The position numbers were made by a program, and so were the translations under genes. A stretch of DNA of 64,000 bases, taken from Blautia sp. SC05B48 (GTDB lineage Bacteria; Bacillota; Clostridia; Lachnospirales; Lachnospiraceae). The DNA lies in contig NZ_CP040518.1 in NCBI RefSeq assembly GCF_005848555.1, positions 2,045,001 through 2,109,000 on the forward strand. Reading direction: 5' to 3'. Positions 17,764 through 26,298 of this stretch are shown piece after piece. How positions within the stretch are numbered: the first letter of the stretch is position 1; each line of letters opens with the position of its first letter. Below the pieces are notes generated by a model. The model was not told where the DNA came from, ran no database searches, and saw only the letters and a list, made by a program, of their open reading frames with translations.

Positions 17764-18087
17764 TCAGCATTCGCAGTGAAAAGTATCACATTTTGTATCA
17801 CAGCAGCGATGAGCATTGGCACCGGATACATTGATGGAAGCTGCGGTGCATTTGCAGTGCTCATTGTAGGTACAGTTGTGTGCTTTGCAGTCGATGTTAA
17901 CGGTCTCACACCCATAGCAGGGATCTGCGGCATTTTTTACAGAACCTTCTTCCTGAGCACGAAAGCTTTCACAGGCGGTATCATCTGCATAACGTGCATC
18001 TGCTCCTTCAACATTGATGGCTCCCCGGGAACAGAGAGAATTTTTGTTATAGTAGCAGTTGTGTGCGGAACATTTAAGATTTGTCAT
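17764..18087 (-). CDS. Protein with two DUF1540 domains
   Basis: A 107-residue cysteine-rich protein with two copies of a roughly 40-residue domain. Each shows the DUF1540 pattern 'C....C.YN....C.A..I.V.G..A' followed by 'C..F': first 'CSAHNCYYNKNSLC', second 'CKAHNCTYNEHCKC'. The spaced cysteines suggest metal binding, but no function is established. Start ATG 18087 has a perfect AGGAGGA upstream. It is a single gene, convergent with ftsZ and divergent from infC. No signal peptide is visible. Confidence 0.88.
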   Translation of the reverse strand: MTNLKCSAHNCYYNKNSLCSRGAINVEGADARYADDTACESFRAQEEGSVKNAADPCYGCETVNIDCKAHNCTYNEHCKCTAASINVSGANAHRCCDTKCDTFHCEC

Positions 18088-18261
18088 AAAAGTGTCCTCC
18101 TGATAATTATGATTTTACCGGAAACTGTCAGCCTGCCGGAATGCGCACCCTGTCTGATCGTCAGCACTGCGATAAAGCCTGACAGATTCCGATGTTGCAT
18201 AGTATGTCCGAAAGAAGAAAAAATCATACTCAAAAAAATACATAATAATATAAAAAAACAG

Positions 18262-18290
18262 TTGACAAATAGCAGACACCATGGTATCCT
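18262..18290 (+). promoter_or_regulatory. infC operon promoter
   Basis: Consensus TTGACA (18262-18267), 17-bp spacer, TATCCT (18285-18290). It gives a leader of roughly 210 nt before infC. Confidence 0.8.
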
Positions 18291-18297
18291 CTTAAAG

Positions 18298-18445
18298 TAC
18301 GTAGCGAAAAGAAAGCAGAGTTCACTCTCACCTCAGCGCTGAAGATAAGCGGCTCAGGTCAATATTGCACAGTACTGCGAACGGATCAACCATCGGTGCG
18401 CAGGTGTAATTGTTTGAAGTGTGGACATCTGTCTGCGCTTTTTTT
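18298..18445 (+). promoter_or_regulatory. infC-rpmI-rplT leader with attenuator (L20-leader-like)
   Basis: The transcribed leader ends in a terminator-like hairpin: GCGCAG (18398-18403) with CTGCGC (18433-18438) followed by seven T residues (18439-18445), 65 nt before the infC start. In Bacillus and relatives this operon is controlled by ribosomal protein L20 binding to a leader that ends in such a terminator. Location and the terminator are seen here; L20 as ligand is inferred from the family. Confidence 0.65.
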
Positions 18446-18509
18446 GTGCGGCTTTAGCTACATTAATGAGAAAAAAATAATTCTATCATGTTCATGGAGG
18501 TGTACAACA

Positions 18510-19016
18510 ATTAGCGGTTTAATGATTAACGAACAGATCAGAGACAGAGAGGTACGCTTGATTGGTCCGGACGGAGCTCAGCTTGGAATCGTGTCCGCCA
18601 GAGAAGCGATGGCGAAAGCGCAGGAGGCAGGACTTGACCTTGTAAAGATTGCCCCACAGGCGAAACCGCCGGTATGCAAGATCATCGATTACGGTAAATA
18701 CCGTTACGAGCTTGCAAGAAAAGAAAAAGAGGCCAGAAAAAAGCAGAAAACCATCGATGTCAAAGAAGTGCGTCTTTCCCCGAACATTGATACGAATGAT
18801 TTGAAGACGAAGGTAAATGCAGCAAGAAAGTTCCTTAGCAAGGGTGACAGAGTTAAGGTTACACTTCGTTTCCGCGGAAGAGAGATGGCACACATGGCCA
18901 GCAGTAAGCATGTGCTTGACGACTTCGCAGATCTTCTGTCCGATATAGCGACTGTAGAGAAGGCTCCGAAGATAGAAGGCAGAAGCATGACTATGTTTCT
19001 GACTGAGAAACGGTAG
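18510..19016 (+). CDS. infC: Translation initiation factor IF-3 (ATT start)
   Basis: A 168-residue protein that binds the 30S subunit and checks the start codon and initiator tRNA. The N-domain begins 'MINEQIRDREVRLIGPDG' and the C-domain carries 'VKVTLRFRGREMAH'. The ribosome site GGAGGTG (18496-18502) is 20 bases from the first ATG (18522) but 7 bases from an in-frame ATT at 18510. An AUU start is the known autoregulatory start of infC in several bacteria, because IF-3 itself discriminates against it. I therefore place the start at ATT 18510. Confidence 0.93.
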   Translation: MSGLMINEQIRDREVRLIGPDGAQLGIVSAREAMAKAQEAGLDLVKIAPQAKPPVCKIIDYGKYRYELARKEKEARKKQKTIDVKEVRLSPNIDTNDLKTKVNAARKFLSKGDRVKVTLRFRGREMAHMASSKHVLDDFADLLSDIATVEKAPKIEGRSMTMFLTEKR

Positions 19017-19099
19017 ATATCTCAGTCTTCACGGCAACAGCCGGGCAGAACGGGATGCTATATAAAATTTAGAAGTACCAAATCAAGGAGGAATTCATA

Positions 19100-19297
19100 A
19101 TGCCAAAAATTAAAACTTGCAGAGCAGCAGCAAAGCGCTTTAAAAAAACAGGTACAGGAAAATTAGTAAGAAATAAAGCCTACAAGAGCCATATCCTTAC
19201 AAAGAAATCTCAGAAGAGAAAGAGAAATCTGAGAAAATCTACTGTTGTTGATTCTACTAACGTAAAGAGCATGAAGAAAGTATTACCATATTTATAA
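19100..19297 (+). CDS. rpmI: 50S ribosomal protein L35
   Basis: A 65-residue, very basic protein starting '[20 protein letters not shown]' and ending 'VLPYL', the full-length family form. It sits on 23S rRNA in the large subunit. Second gene of the infC-rpmI-rplT operon, with AAGGAGGAATT before its ATG. Codon choice is that of highly expressed genes. Confidence 0.98.
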   Translation: MPKIKTCRAAAKRFKKTGTGKLVRNKAYKSHILTKKSQKRKRNLRKSTVVDSTNVKSMKKVLPYL

Positions 19298-19330
19298 GAT
19301 AGAGAAGACGAACAGGAGGAGAATTAAGAA

Positions 19331-19687
19331 ATGGCAAGAATTAAAGGCGGATTAAACGCAAAGAAAAGACATAACCGTACATTAAAACTGGCAAAAGGCT
19401 ACAGAGGAGCCCGTTCCAAACAGTATAGAGTAGCTAAACAGTCTGTAATGAGAGCTCTTACAAGCTCCTATGCAGGAAGAAAGCAGAAGAAACGTCAGTT
19501 CAGACAGCTCTGGATCGCTCGTATCAACGCAGCAGCAAGAATGAACGGACTTTCCTACAGCAAAATGATGCACGGCCTTAAAGTTGCAAACATCGACATC
19601 AACAGAAAGATGCTTGCAGAGATGGCAGTTAACGATGCAGCAGGCTTCACAGCACTTGCTGAGATCGCTAAGAAAGCAATCGCATAA
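19331..19687 (+). CDS. rplT: 50S ribosomal protein L20
   Basis: A 118-residue basic protein, '[20 protein letters not shown]', that is needed for early 50S assembly. In Firmicutes it also represses its own operon by binding the leader, which fits the attenuator before infC. AGGAGG precedes the ATG and a strong terminator follows 25 bp after the stop. Confidence 0.98.
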   Translation: MARIKGGLNAKKRHNRTLKLAKGYRGARSKQYRVAKQSVMRALTSSYAGRKQKKRQFRQLWIARINAAARMNGLSYSKMMHGLKVANIDINRKMLAEMAVNDAAGFTALAEIAKKAIA

Positions 19688-19711
19688 GTAAAGTATTAAG
19701 AGACGAAGAAG

Positions 19712-19739
19712 TCCAGGGAGTTTTCCCTGGATTTTTTTT
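19712..19739 (+). terminator. Terminator of the infC operon
   Basis: TCCAGGGA pairs with TCCCTGGA around a 4-nt loop, followed by eight T residues. Confidence 0.95.
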
Positions 19740-19844
19740 GCGAAAAAATTCAGACAATTTGCCGAAAAACAACACAAGCTGTACAGCGGACAAGTGTCCG
19801 TGTTGTGCAATCAGACGAAAAACAGCAGATAACAAAATTTGTCC

Positions 19845-19873
19845 TTGAAATAAAAAATATGCGATGCTATAAT
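19845..19873 (+). promoter_or_regulatory. Promoter of the liv transporter operon
   Basis: TTGAAA (19845-19850), 17-bp spacer, TATAAT (19868-19873), 50 bp before the binding-protein gene. Confidence 0.8.
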
Positions 19874-19923
19874 TTTACCATTAAACATTAGTAACGCGAC
19901 AAAGCGCAGGAGGAGAGATTATT

Positions 19924-21084
19924 ATGAAGAATTGGAAGAAAGTAATCGGCGTTGCATCAGCAGCAGCGATGACAGCAGCTATGATGATGCCTGCATCAGT
20001 TTTTGCGGCAGATGATGAGACATTTAAGATCGGTGTGATCGGACCGATGACAGGTGATTACGCACAGTACGGTACCAACGTATACAACGCAGCCAAGATC
20101 GCAGCTGATGAGATCAACGAGAACGGTGGATTCAACGGATATAAAGTAGAGATTCTTGACGCAGGTGATGACCAGGGAGATCCGGAGAAGGCTGTTAACG
20201 CATACAATGACCTGATCGATAAAGGAATGCAGATGCTCTGTGGAACTGTAACATCCGGTTCCTGTATCGCAGTAGGAGCTGAGGCAGCTGAGGATACATT
20301 CCTCTTCACACCATCCGCAACAGCACTTGACTGTATCACAGCAGGAACAAACGAGTTCCGTATGTGCTTCACAGACCCGGCACAGGGAACAAAATCTGCT
20401 CAGTACATTTCCGAGCACAAACTTGCAACGAAAGTAGCAGTACTTTATGATTCTGCTGCTGACTACAACTCCGGTGTACATGACGCATTCGTTGCAGCAG
20501 CTGCTGATGACGGACTTGAAGTAGTTGCAGATGAGGCTTACACAACAGACAGCAACACAGACTATTCTGTACAGCTTGCAAAGATCAAGAAGAGCGGCGC
20601 TGAGCTTCTTTTCCTTCCGAACTACTATTCCGACAATGCGCTGATCCTTCAGCAGGCATCTGAGGCAGGAATGGATATTAAATTCTTCGGTGTAGACGGT
20701 ATGGATGGTATCCTTAACGTAGAGAACTTTGATAAATCCCTTGCAGAGGGCGTTATGCTCCTGACACCATTCTCAGCAACATCCACAGATGAGAAGAGCC
20801 AGAACTTCGTAAAAGCATACGGCGATGCTCACAACGGTGAGATCCCGAACCAGTTTGCGGCAGATACATATGATGTACTTTACGCAATGCAGCTTGCAGC
20901 TGACGATGCAAAGATCACACCAGATATGGAAAATGCAGACATCAGTGCAGCAATGAGCGCATCCATGGCAAACATCGAGCTTGACGGACTTACCGGAAAA
21001 GCAAAATGGACCGAGGATGGTGAGTGTGATAAAGAGCCGAAAGCATTCGAGATCAAAGACGGTGCTTATGTAGAGATGAAATAA
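19924..21084 (+). CDS. livK: Branched-chain amino acid type ABC substrate-binding protein
   Basis: A 386-residue extracellular receptor of the LivJ/LivK family (periplasmic-binding fold type 1). After the signal peptide comes 'FKIGVIGPMTGDYAQYG', a typical family opening. The signal ends in 'SVFA' before 'ADDE', a signal peptidase I site; there is no lipobox cysteine, which is unusual for a receptor in a Gram-positive cell. It should deliver its ligand to LivHMGF encoded next. A terminator-like hairpin after it probably keeps the receptor in excess. Ligand may be Leu/Ile/Val or another small molecule. Confidence 0.92.
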   Translation: MKNWKKVIGVASAAAMTAAMMMPASVFAADDETFKIGVIGPMTGDYAQYGTNVYNAAKIAADEINENGGFNGYKVEILDAGDDQGDPEKAVNAYNDLIDKGMQMLCGTVTSGSCIAVGAEAAEDTFLFTPSATALDCITAGTNEFRMCFTDPAQGTKSAQYISEHKLATKVAVLYDSAADYNSGVHDAFVAAAADDGLEVVADEAYTTDSNTDYSVQLAKIKKSGAELLFLPNYYSDNALILQQASEAGMDIKFFGVDGMDGILNVENFDKSLAEGVMLLTPFSATSTDEKSQNFVKAYGDAHNGEIPNQFAADTYDVLYAMQLAADDAKITPDMENADISAAMSASMANIELDGLTGKAKWTEDGECDKEPKAFEIKDGAYVEMK

Positions 21085-21110
21085 GTAATTTCTGTTAACG
21101 TTAGGGGTCA

Positions 21111-21147
21111 GGGGACGGTCACCTTTAGTGGGAACCGTCCCCTTTTT
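21111..21147 (+). terminator. Partial terminator between livK and livH
   Basis: GGGGACGGT pairs with ACCGTCCCC, followed by five T residues. It lies inside the operon, so read-through would give more receptor than membrane components. Confidence 0.8.
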
Positions 21148-21180
21148 CCCTTATCAATAAACTATCAAAAGAGGTGCGTT

Positions 21181-22065
21181 ATGAGTTTTATATCTTATTT
21201 AAAAGACGGCATCAGTCTTGGCAGTATCTATGCGATCATCGCACTTGGATATACCATGGTTTATGGTATCGCCAAGATGCTGAACTTCGCACACGGAGAT
21301 GTTATCATGGTAGGAGCTTATATCATTCTTACCTGTATCACAAGAGGCGGTATGTCACCGATTCTTGCAGTGATTCTTTCCGTTGTGATCTGTACACTGC
21401 TTGGTGTTGTCATTGAGAAGGTAGCTTACAGTCCGCTTAGAAAAGCTTCCTCAAACCTGGCCGTTCTGATTACGGCTATCGGTGTCAGTTATCTGCTTCA
21501 GAACCTGGCACTTCTGATCTTTGGCGCAGATGCCAAGAGTTTCGTAGCTGTTATCAAAGTTCCGTCCATCACACTGTTTGACGGTGAGCTTACCATCAAG
21601 GGAATCACCATCGTAACCATCCTTGCATGTATCATCATCATGGTGGGACTTTCCCTCTTTGTAAAAAAGACAAAACCTGGCCGTGCCATGCAGGCGGTTT
21701 CCGAGGACAGAGATGCGGCACAGCTGATGGGTGTTAATGTAAATGCGACAATTTCCCTTACATTTGCCATCGGTTCCGGACTTGCGGCAATTGCCGGACT
21801 TCTGCTCTGCCAGACTTATCCAACACTGACTCCGTATACAGGAGCTATGCCTGGTATCAAGGCATTCGTAGCAGCCGTATTCGGTGGAATCGGTTCTATT
21901 CCGGGAGCTATGGTCGGTGGTATCCTTCTGGGAATCATCGAGATCTTCGGAAAAGCTTATATTTCTTCCCAGGTTGCAGATGCGATCGTATTTGCAGTCC
22001 TGATCGTCGTGCTTCTTGTAAAACCTACCGGACTGTTCGGCAAGAACATCCAGGAGAAAGTGTAA
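21181..22065 (+). CDS. livH: Branched-chain amino acid ABC permease LivH
   Basis: A 294-residue inner-membrane permease with about eight helices. 'ALGYTMVYGIAKMLNFAHGD' near the N-terminus is the family signature, and the EAA-like loop is 'RAMQAVSEDRDAAQLMGVN'. It pairs with LivM to form the channel. AGAGGTG lies before ATG 21181. The stop is 10 bp from the livM start. Confidence 0.95.
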   Translation: MSFISYLKDGISLGSIYAIIALGYTMVYGIAKMLNFAHGDVIMVGAYIILTCITRGGMSPILAVILSVVICTLLGVVIEKVAYSPLRKASSNLAVLITAIGVSYLLQNLALLIFGADAKSFVAVIKVPSITLFDGELTIKGITIVTILACIIIMVGLSLFVKKTKPGRAMQAVSEDRDAAQLMGVNVNATISLTFAIGSGLAAIAGLLLCQTYPTLTPYTGAMPGIKAFVAAVFGGIGSIPGAMVGGILLGIIEIFGKAYISSQVADAIVFAVLIVVLLVKPTGLFGKNIQEKV

Positions 22066-22075
22066 GGTGGCCGAT

Positions 22076-23149
22076 ATGAAGAATATGAAGAACAAAACAA
22101 CAAAAAATAACATGATCAACTATGGAATCGTCATTGTACTTTTTGTCATTGTGCAGGCGCTTTCCTCGACGGGAAATCTTTCCAGACTGCTTATGGGACT
22201 TCTGGTTCCTCTTTGTGTTTATACCATCGCATCCGTTTCGTTGAATCTGGTAGTTGGTTTTTCCGGTGAGCTGAGTCTTGGACATGCAGGCTTTATGTGC
22301 GTGGGAGCCTTTTCCAGCGCCCTGTTTTCTCAGGTGGCTGCAGATTCTATCCCGCAGGTTCCGCGCTTTATCCTTGCGATCCTTGTAGGTGCGGCAGTTG
22401 CAGCCCTGTTCGGTGTGATCATCGGTATCCCTGTACTTCGTCTCCGCGGGGATTATCTTGCCATCGTTACACTGGCATTCGGTGAGATCATCAAGAACCT
22501 GATCAACGTGCTTTATATTGGTGTGGATGACAAGGGTATTCATGTTGCAACCAGTGCGGCAGGTCTTCATCTGGAAGCCGGCGGAAAGCAGATCCTCAAG
22601 GGTGCCCTTGGTATTTCCGGAACAGCAACCCTTTATAAAGATATCAAGAGTTACTTTTTCCTGATCGGTGTGCTCCTGCTCCTTCTGACTCTGTTTATTG
22701 TACAGAACCTGGTAAATTCCAGAAGTGGTCGTGCAATTATGTCAACCAGAGATAACCGTATCGCAGCAGAATCCGTAGGAATCAATATCACCAGATACAA
22801 ACTGCTTGCATTTACAATTTCCGCAGCCCTTGCGGGAGTGGCAGGCGTGCTGTATGCACATAATCTTTCTCTTCTGAAGGTATCTGTATTTGATTACAAC
22901 ATGTCCATCCTGGTACTGGTATATGTGGTACTTGGCGGGATCGGAAATATCAGAGGATCGATCATCGCAACCATTATCCTTTATGCGCTGCCTGAGCTTC
23001 TCCGCGGATTTGCAAACTACCGTATGCTGATCTATGCCATCGTGCTGATCATCATGATGCTCTTTAACTGGGCACCGGCAGCAAGAGACTGGAGAGCACG
23101 TATGGTAGAGAAATTCAAAGGCAAAAAAGAGAAAAAGGAGGTGGCCTGA
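22076..23149 (+). CDS. livM: Branched-chain amino acid ABC permease LivM
   Basis: A 357-residue permease. A short basic N-terminus precedes the membrane helices; 'NLVVGFSGELSLGHAGFMCVG' and 'LRLRGDYLAIVTLAFGEI' are LivM hallmarks, and the coupling loop is 'GRAIMSTRDNRIAAESVGIN'. ATG 22076 has AAGGTGG five bases upstream; an overlapping GTG at 22067 is less likely. The basic C-terminus runs up to livG, two bases away. Confidence 0.95.
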   Translation: MKNMKNKTTKNNMINYGIVIVLFVIVQALSSTGNLSRLLMGLLVPLCVYTIASVSLNLVVGFSGELSLGHAGFMCVGAFSSALFSQVAADSIPQVPRFILAILVGAAVAALFGVIIGIPVLRLRGDYLAIVTLAFGEIIKNLINVLYIGVDDKGIHVATSAAGLHLEAGGKQILKGALGISGTATLYKDIKSYFFLIGVLLLLLTLFIVQNLVNSRSGRAIMSTRDNRIAAESVGINITRYKLLAFTISAALAGVAGVLYAHNLSLLKVSVFDYNMSILVLVYVVLGGIGNIRGSIIATIILYALPELLRGFANYRMLIYAIVLIIMMLFNWAPAARDWRARMVEKFKGKKEKKEVA

Positions 23150-23151
23150 TC

Positions 23152-23910
23152 ATGGCAATGCTGGAAGTAAATAATCTGTCTATCCAGTTCGGCGGTCTTC
23201 GTGCTGTTGACGGCTTTAATATGACCATTGAGAAGGGACAGCTCTATGGACTGATCGGACCTAACGGTGCCGGTAAGACAACAGTATTCAATCTTCTCAC
23301 AGGCGTGTATAAGCCTACAGAGGGAATCATTAAACTTGACGGCCAGGACATCACAGGAAAAAGCACCATTGAGATCAACAAGGCCGGAATCGCAAGAACT
23401 TTCCAGAATATCCGTCTTTTCAAGGATATGCCGGTTCTTGACAATGTAAAAGTAGGACTTCACAATCATCATCCATATTCCACACTGACCGGGATCTTAA
23501 GACTGCCGAAATATTATAAGGTAGAAAAAGAGATGAATGAACGTGCAATGGAGATACTGAGGGTGTTTGATCTGGATAAGGAAGCAGATACTCTGGCAGG
23601 AAACCTGCCTTATGGTAAACAGCGTAAGCTGGAGATCGCCAGAGCTCTTGCCACAGAGCCGAAGCTTCTTCTCCTGGATGAGCCGGCGGCTGGTATGAAC
23701 CCGAATGAGACACAGGAGCTGATGGATACTATCCGTTTTGTGCGGGAGCATTTTGATATGACTGTTCTTCTGATCGAGCACGACATGAAACTGGTGGGCG
23801 GTATCTGTGAGGAACTTACAGTTCTGAACTTCGGTCAGGTACTGATCCAGGGTGAGACATCTGCAGTGCTGAAAGACCCGACGGTTATCACTGCATATCT
23901 GGGAGAATAA
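23152..23910 (+). CDS. livG: Branched-chain amino acid ABC ATPase LivG
   Basis: A 252-residue ATPase. The Walker A is 'GPNGAGKTTVFNLLTG' (about residues 37-52), the signature is the LivG variant 'LPYGKQRKLEIARAL', and the Walker B is 'LLLLDEPAAGMNP'. A switch histidine is in 'VLLIEHDM'. It binds the LivM/LivH loops and pairs with LivF. AAAGGAGGTG lies before the ATG. Confidence 0.96.
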   Translation: MAMLEVNNLSIQFGGLRAVDGFNMTIEKGQLYGLIGPNGAGKTTVFNLLTGVYKPTEGIIKLDGQDITGKSTIEINKAGIARTFQNIRLFKDMPVLDNVKVGLHNHHPYSTLTGILRLPKYYKVEKEMNERAMEILRVFDLDKEADTLAGNLPYGKQRKLEIARALATEPKLLLLDEPAAGMNPNETQELMDTIRFVREHFDMTVLLIEHDMKLVGGICEELTVLNFGQVLIQGETSAVLKDPTVITAYLGE

Positions 23911-23924
23911 GGAGGAACGAGACA

Positions 23925-24635
23925 ATGGCAATGTTGGAAGTAAAGGACCTCCAGGTCTATTATGGTGTGATCCAGGCTCTGAAGGGAATTTCTTTTCATG
24001 TAAATCAGGGAGAGGTTATTGCGCTGATCGGTGCCAATGGCGCCGGAAAGACAACCACACTTCAGACACTTACCGGAATTCTTTCTCCGAAGTCCGGAAG
24101 CATTGTGTTTGAGGGAAAAGACCTCACAAGAACACCGGCTCATAAGATCGTAGAGATGGGTATGGCGCATGTTCCGGAGGGAAGACGTGTATTTGCGGAT
24201 ATGTCCGTTTATGAGAATCTTCTCCTTGGAGCCTATACAAGAAAGGACAAGGCAGAGATCGCAGAGAGTCTTGCAAGTGTATACAAGAGATTTCCGCGTC
24301 TGGAAGAACGTAAAGGACAGCGTGCCGGAACACTTTCCGGTGGTGAGCAGCAGATGCTTGCCATGGGACGTGCACTGATGAGCAGACCAAGGATCATTTT
24401 GATGGATGAGCCGTCCATGGGTCTGTCACCGATCTTTGTAAATGAGATTTTTGACATTATCCGTGAGGTGAGCGAGAGCGGAACTACGGTACTTCTTGTT
24501 GAGCAGAATGCAAAGAAGGCACTTTCCATTGCAGATCGTGCCTATGTTCTGGAAACAGGAAGCATCACTATGGATGGAAAGGCTGAGGATCTTCTGAACG
24601 ATGAGGCTGTTCAGAAGGCATATCTTGGAGAGTAG
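23925..24635 (+). CDS. livF: Branched-chain amino acid ABC ATPase LivF
   Basis: A 236-residue ATPase and partner of LivG. Walker A 'GANGAGKTTTLQTL', signature 'LSGGEQQMLAMGRALM', Walker B 'IILMDEPSMGLSP' and a His-loop replaced by Gln in 'LLVEQNAKKAL', which is normal for LivF. AAGGAGGAACGAG precedes ATG 23925. Last transporter gene; the cytidylate-kinase-like gene follows after 10 bp and is probably co-transcribed. Confidence 0.96.
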   Translation: MAMLEVKDLQVYYGVIQALKGISFHVNQGEVIALIGANGAGKTTTLQTLTGILSPKSGSIVFEGKDLTRTPAHKIVEMGMAHVPEGRRVFADMSVYENLLLGAYTRKDKAEIAESLASVYKRFPRLEERKGQRAGTLSGGEQQMLAMGRALMSRPRIILMDEPSMGLSPIFVNEIFDIIREVSESGTTVLLVEQNAKKALSIADRAYVLETGSITMDGKAEDLLNDEAVQKAYLGE

Positions 24636-24645
24636 GGGGAAAGAC

Positions 24646-25266
24646 ATGGATAATTTCGTAATTACCATTGCAAGACAGTATGGAAGCGGCGGACGTACCA
24701 TCGGAGAGGAGCTTGCAAAGAAATTAGGGATTTCTTACTATGATAAGGATATCATCCGCATGGCATCTGAGGAGAGCGGCATTCATGAGCAGCTTTTTGG
24801 AAGGGCAGATGAAAATGTCAGCACAAAGCAGAGATTTTTTGCAAAGTCCGGAATCTACAAGGGTGAGCTGATCCCACCTCAGAGCAAGGATTTCACATCA
24901 GATGAGAACCTGTTTAATTATCAGGCAAAGGTGATCCGGCAGCTGGCAGAAACAGAGTCCTGTGTGATCATCGGACGTTGTGCAAATATGATCCTGAAAG
25001 ACTATTCCAATGTTCTCCGTGTGTTTGTTTACGGAGACTGGGATTTCCGTATCCGCGAGGCAAGCAAGAAGCTCAGCGGAACCACAAAGGACATTGAGAA
25101 ATTCATGCATAAAGATGACAAACGCAAAGAAGATTTCTGCAAACGATTCATGGGTGTTGACTGGACAGACATGACGAAATACAATCTGTGCCTGGATAAC
25201 GGTACCCTTGGCTATGAGAAATGCGTGGAGGAGATCGAGAGTGCACTTGAGATCCTGAAGAAATAA
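24646..25266 (+). CDS. Cytidylate kinase-like family protein
   Basis: A 206-residue P-loop protein of the cytidylate-kinase-2 type (PF13189-like). 'ITIARQYGSGGRTIGEELAKKLG' gives the nucleotide loop, and 'YYDKDIIRMASEESG' follows as in nucleoside monophosphate kinases. Family members are common in gut Clostridia, and their true substrate is not established. ATG 24646 has AGGGGGAAAG upstream; an earlier in-frame ATG lies inside livF and has no ribosome site. It sits at the end of the liv operon without an obvious functional link. Confidence 0.85.
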   Translation: MDNFVITIARQYGSGGRTIGEELAKKLGISYYDKDIIRMASEESGIHEQLFGRADENVSTKQRFFAKSGIYKGELIPPQSKDFTSDENLFNYQAKVIRQLAETESCVIIGRCANMILKDYSNVLRVFVYGDWDFRIREASKKLSGTTKDIEKFMHKDDKRKEDFCKRFMGVDWTDMTKYNLCLDNGTLGYEKCVEEIESALEILKK

Positions 25267-25286
25267 AAAGAAATTGCAGAGAATAT

Positions 25287-25331
25287 TCCCCGGGGAAAGA
25301 ACGATAAGAAGTCTTTTCCTGGGGATTTTTT
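25287..25331 (+). terminator. Terminator after the liv operon
   Basis: A 14-bp stem (TCCCCGGGGAAAGA with TCTTTTCCTGGGGA, two G-U pairs) and six T residues. Confidence 0.9.
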
Positions 25332-25349
25332 CATATATTGTGGAAAAGT

Positions 25350-26141
25350 ATGTTTGATCCGGCGGGAGATATGGATAAGGGAAAAAAATATTTCCGGGCA
25401 GTGACAGTGGCAGTACTGCTGGTCGTACTCAGTGGATATGGGAAAATTTCAGACCGTACGTTTCGGATGCAGATGGCCAGAATGATCGCCGGTGAGGGAA
25501 TGCTCCGGCTGGTGGAAGCACAGTACGGACAAAAAGCAGCAGAACCCGTGGCCAAGACGATATCTGACAGGAGTGAAACGGAGGACCGTCCCAGGGCCGC
25601 ACTCACCTTTGATGACGGACCGCATGCAACATATACACCTCTGCTTCTGGATGGCCTGCGGAAGCGTGGAATCCATGCCACATTTTTTCTTATGGGAAAA
25701 AATATCCGGGGAAATGAGGAGATCGTAACGCAGATGCAGAGAGACGGCCATCTCATCGGTAATCACACGTATGATCACGTGCAGCTTGATAAGCTTCCAG
25801 GTGATCAGGCCTGCCAGCAGATCATAAAGACGAATAATGAGATCTACGAGATCACCGGAGAGTATCCCATGTATCTTCGCCCGCCCTACGGTGCCTGGCC
25901 GAAGGATCTGGAGCTCTGCGTGACCATGCTGCCGGTATTCTGGGATGTGGATACCCTGGACTGGAAATCAAAAAATGTCCGTTCTGTGGAAAATATCGTA
26001 AAAAGACAAGTGAAGGATGGCTCCATTATCCTGATGCATGACAGCTTTTCTACCTCTGTGGAAGCAGCCCTGGAGATCGCGGATATGCTTACGGAAGAAG
26101 GATATGACCTGGTAACTGCAGACCAACTGCTTGTAATGTAA
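25350..26141 (+). CDS. Polysaccharide deacetylase (NodB domain)
   Basis: About 263 residues with one N-terminal membrane anchor (roughly residues 11-28) and an external NodB domain. Motif 1 is 'ALTFDDGPHATYTPLLLD', motif 2 the metal-binding 'GNHTYDHVQL', motif 3 'LRPPYGAWP', then 'WDVDTLDWKSKN' and the C-terminal 'ILMHDSF'. All expected zinc ligands and the catalytic Asp are present. Such enzymes remove acetyl groups from peptidoglycan or other wall glycans. The start is uncertain: TTG 25338, ATG 25350 or ATG 25371 are all possible, none with a good ribosome site. Confidence 0.88.
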   Translation: MFDPAGDMDKGKKYFRAVTVAVLLVVLSGYGKISDRTFRMQMARMIAGEGMLRLVEAQYGQKAAEPVAKTISDRSETEDRPRAALTFDDGPHATYTPLLLDGLRKRGIHATFFLMGKNIRGNEEIVTQMQRDGHLIGNHTYDHVQLDKLPGDQACQQIIKTNNEIYEITGEYPMYLRPPYGAWPKDLELCVTMLPVFWDVDTLDWKSKNVRSVENIVKRQVKDGSIILMHDSFSTSVEAALEIADMLTEEGYDLVTADQLLVM

Positions 26142-26298
26142 CTGTGATCTGCCGAAAAGGCAGAAACGATTGCTTTTTTATGTGCAAACAGGTAAAATTA
26201 TAAAAATAAGGAATCTGTCCGTATGCCGGATACAGATCTATGAAAAGAATACGGATCGTGAATATCCGCTTTTTACAGAAAATACAGGAGTGAAAACA

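Noticed and set aside
17737-18342. 201-codon plus-strand frame
   Set aside because: Overlaps the DUF1540 gene on the opposite strand and runs into the infC promoter; no ribosome site.
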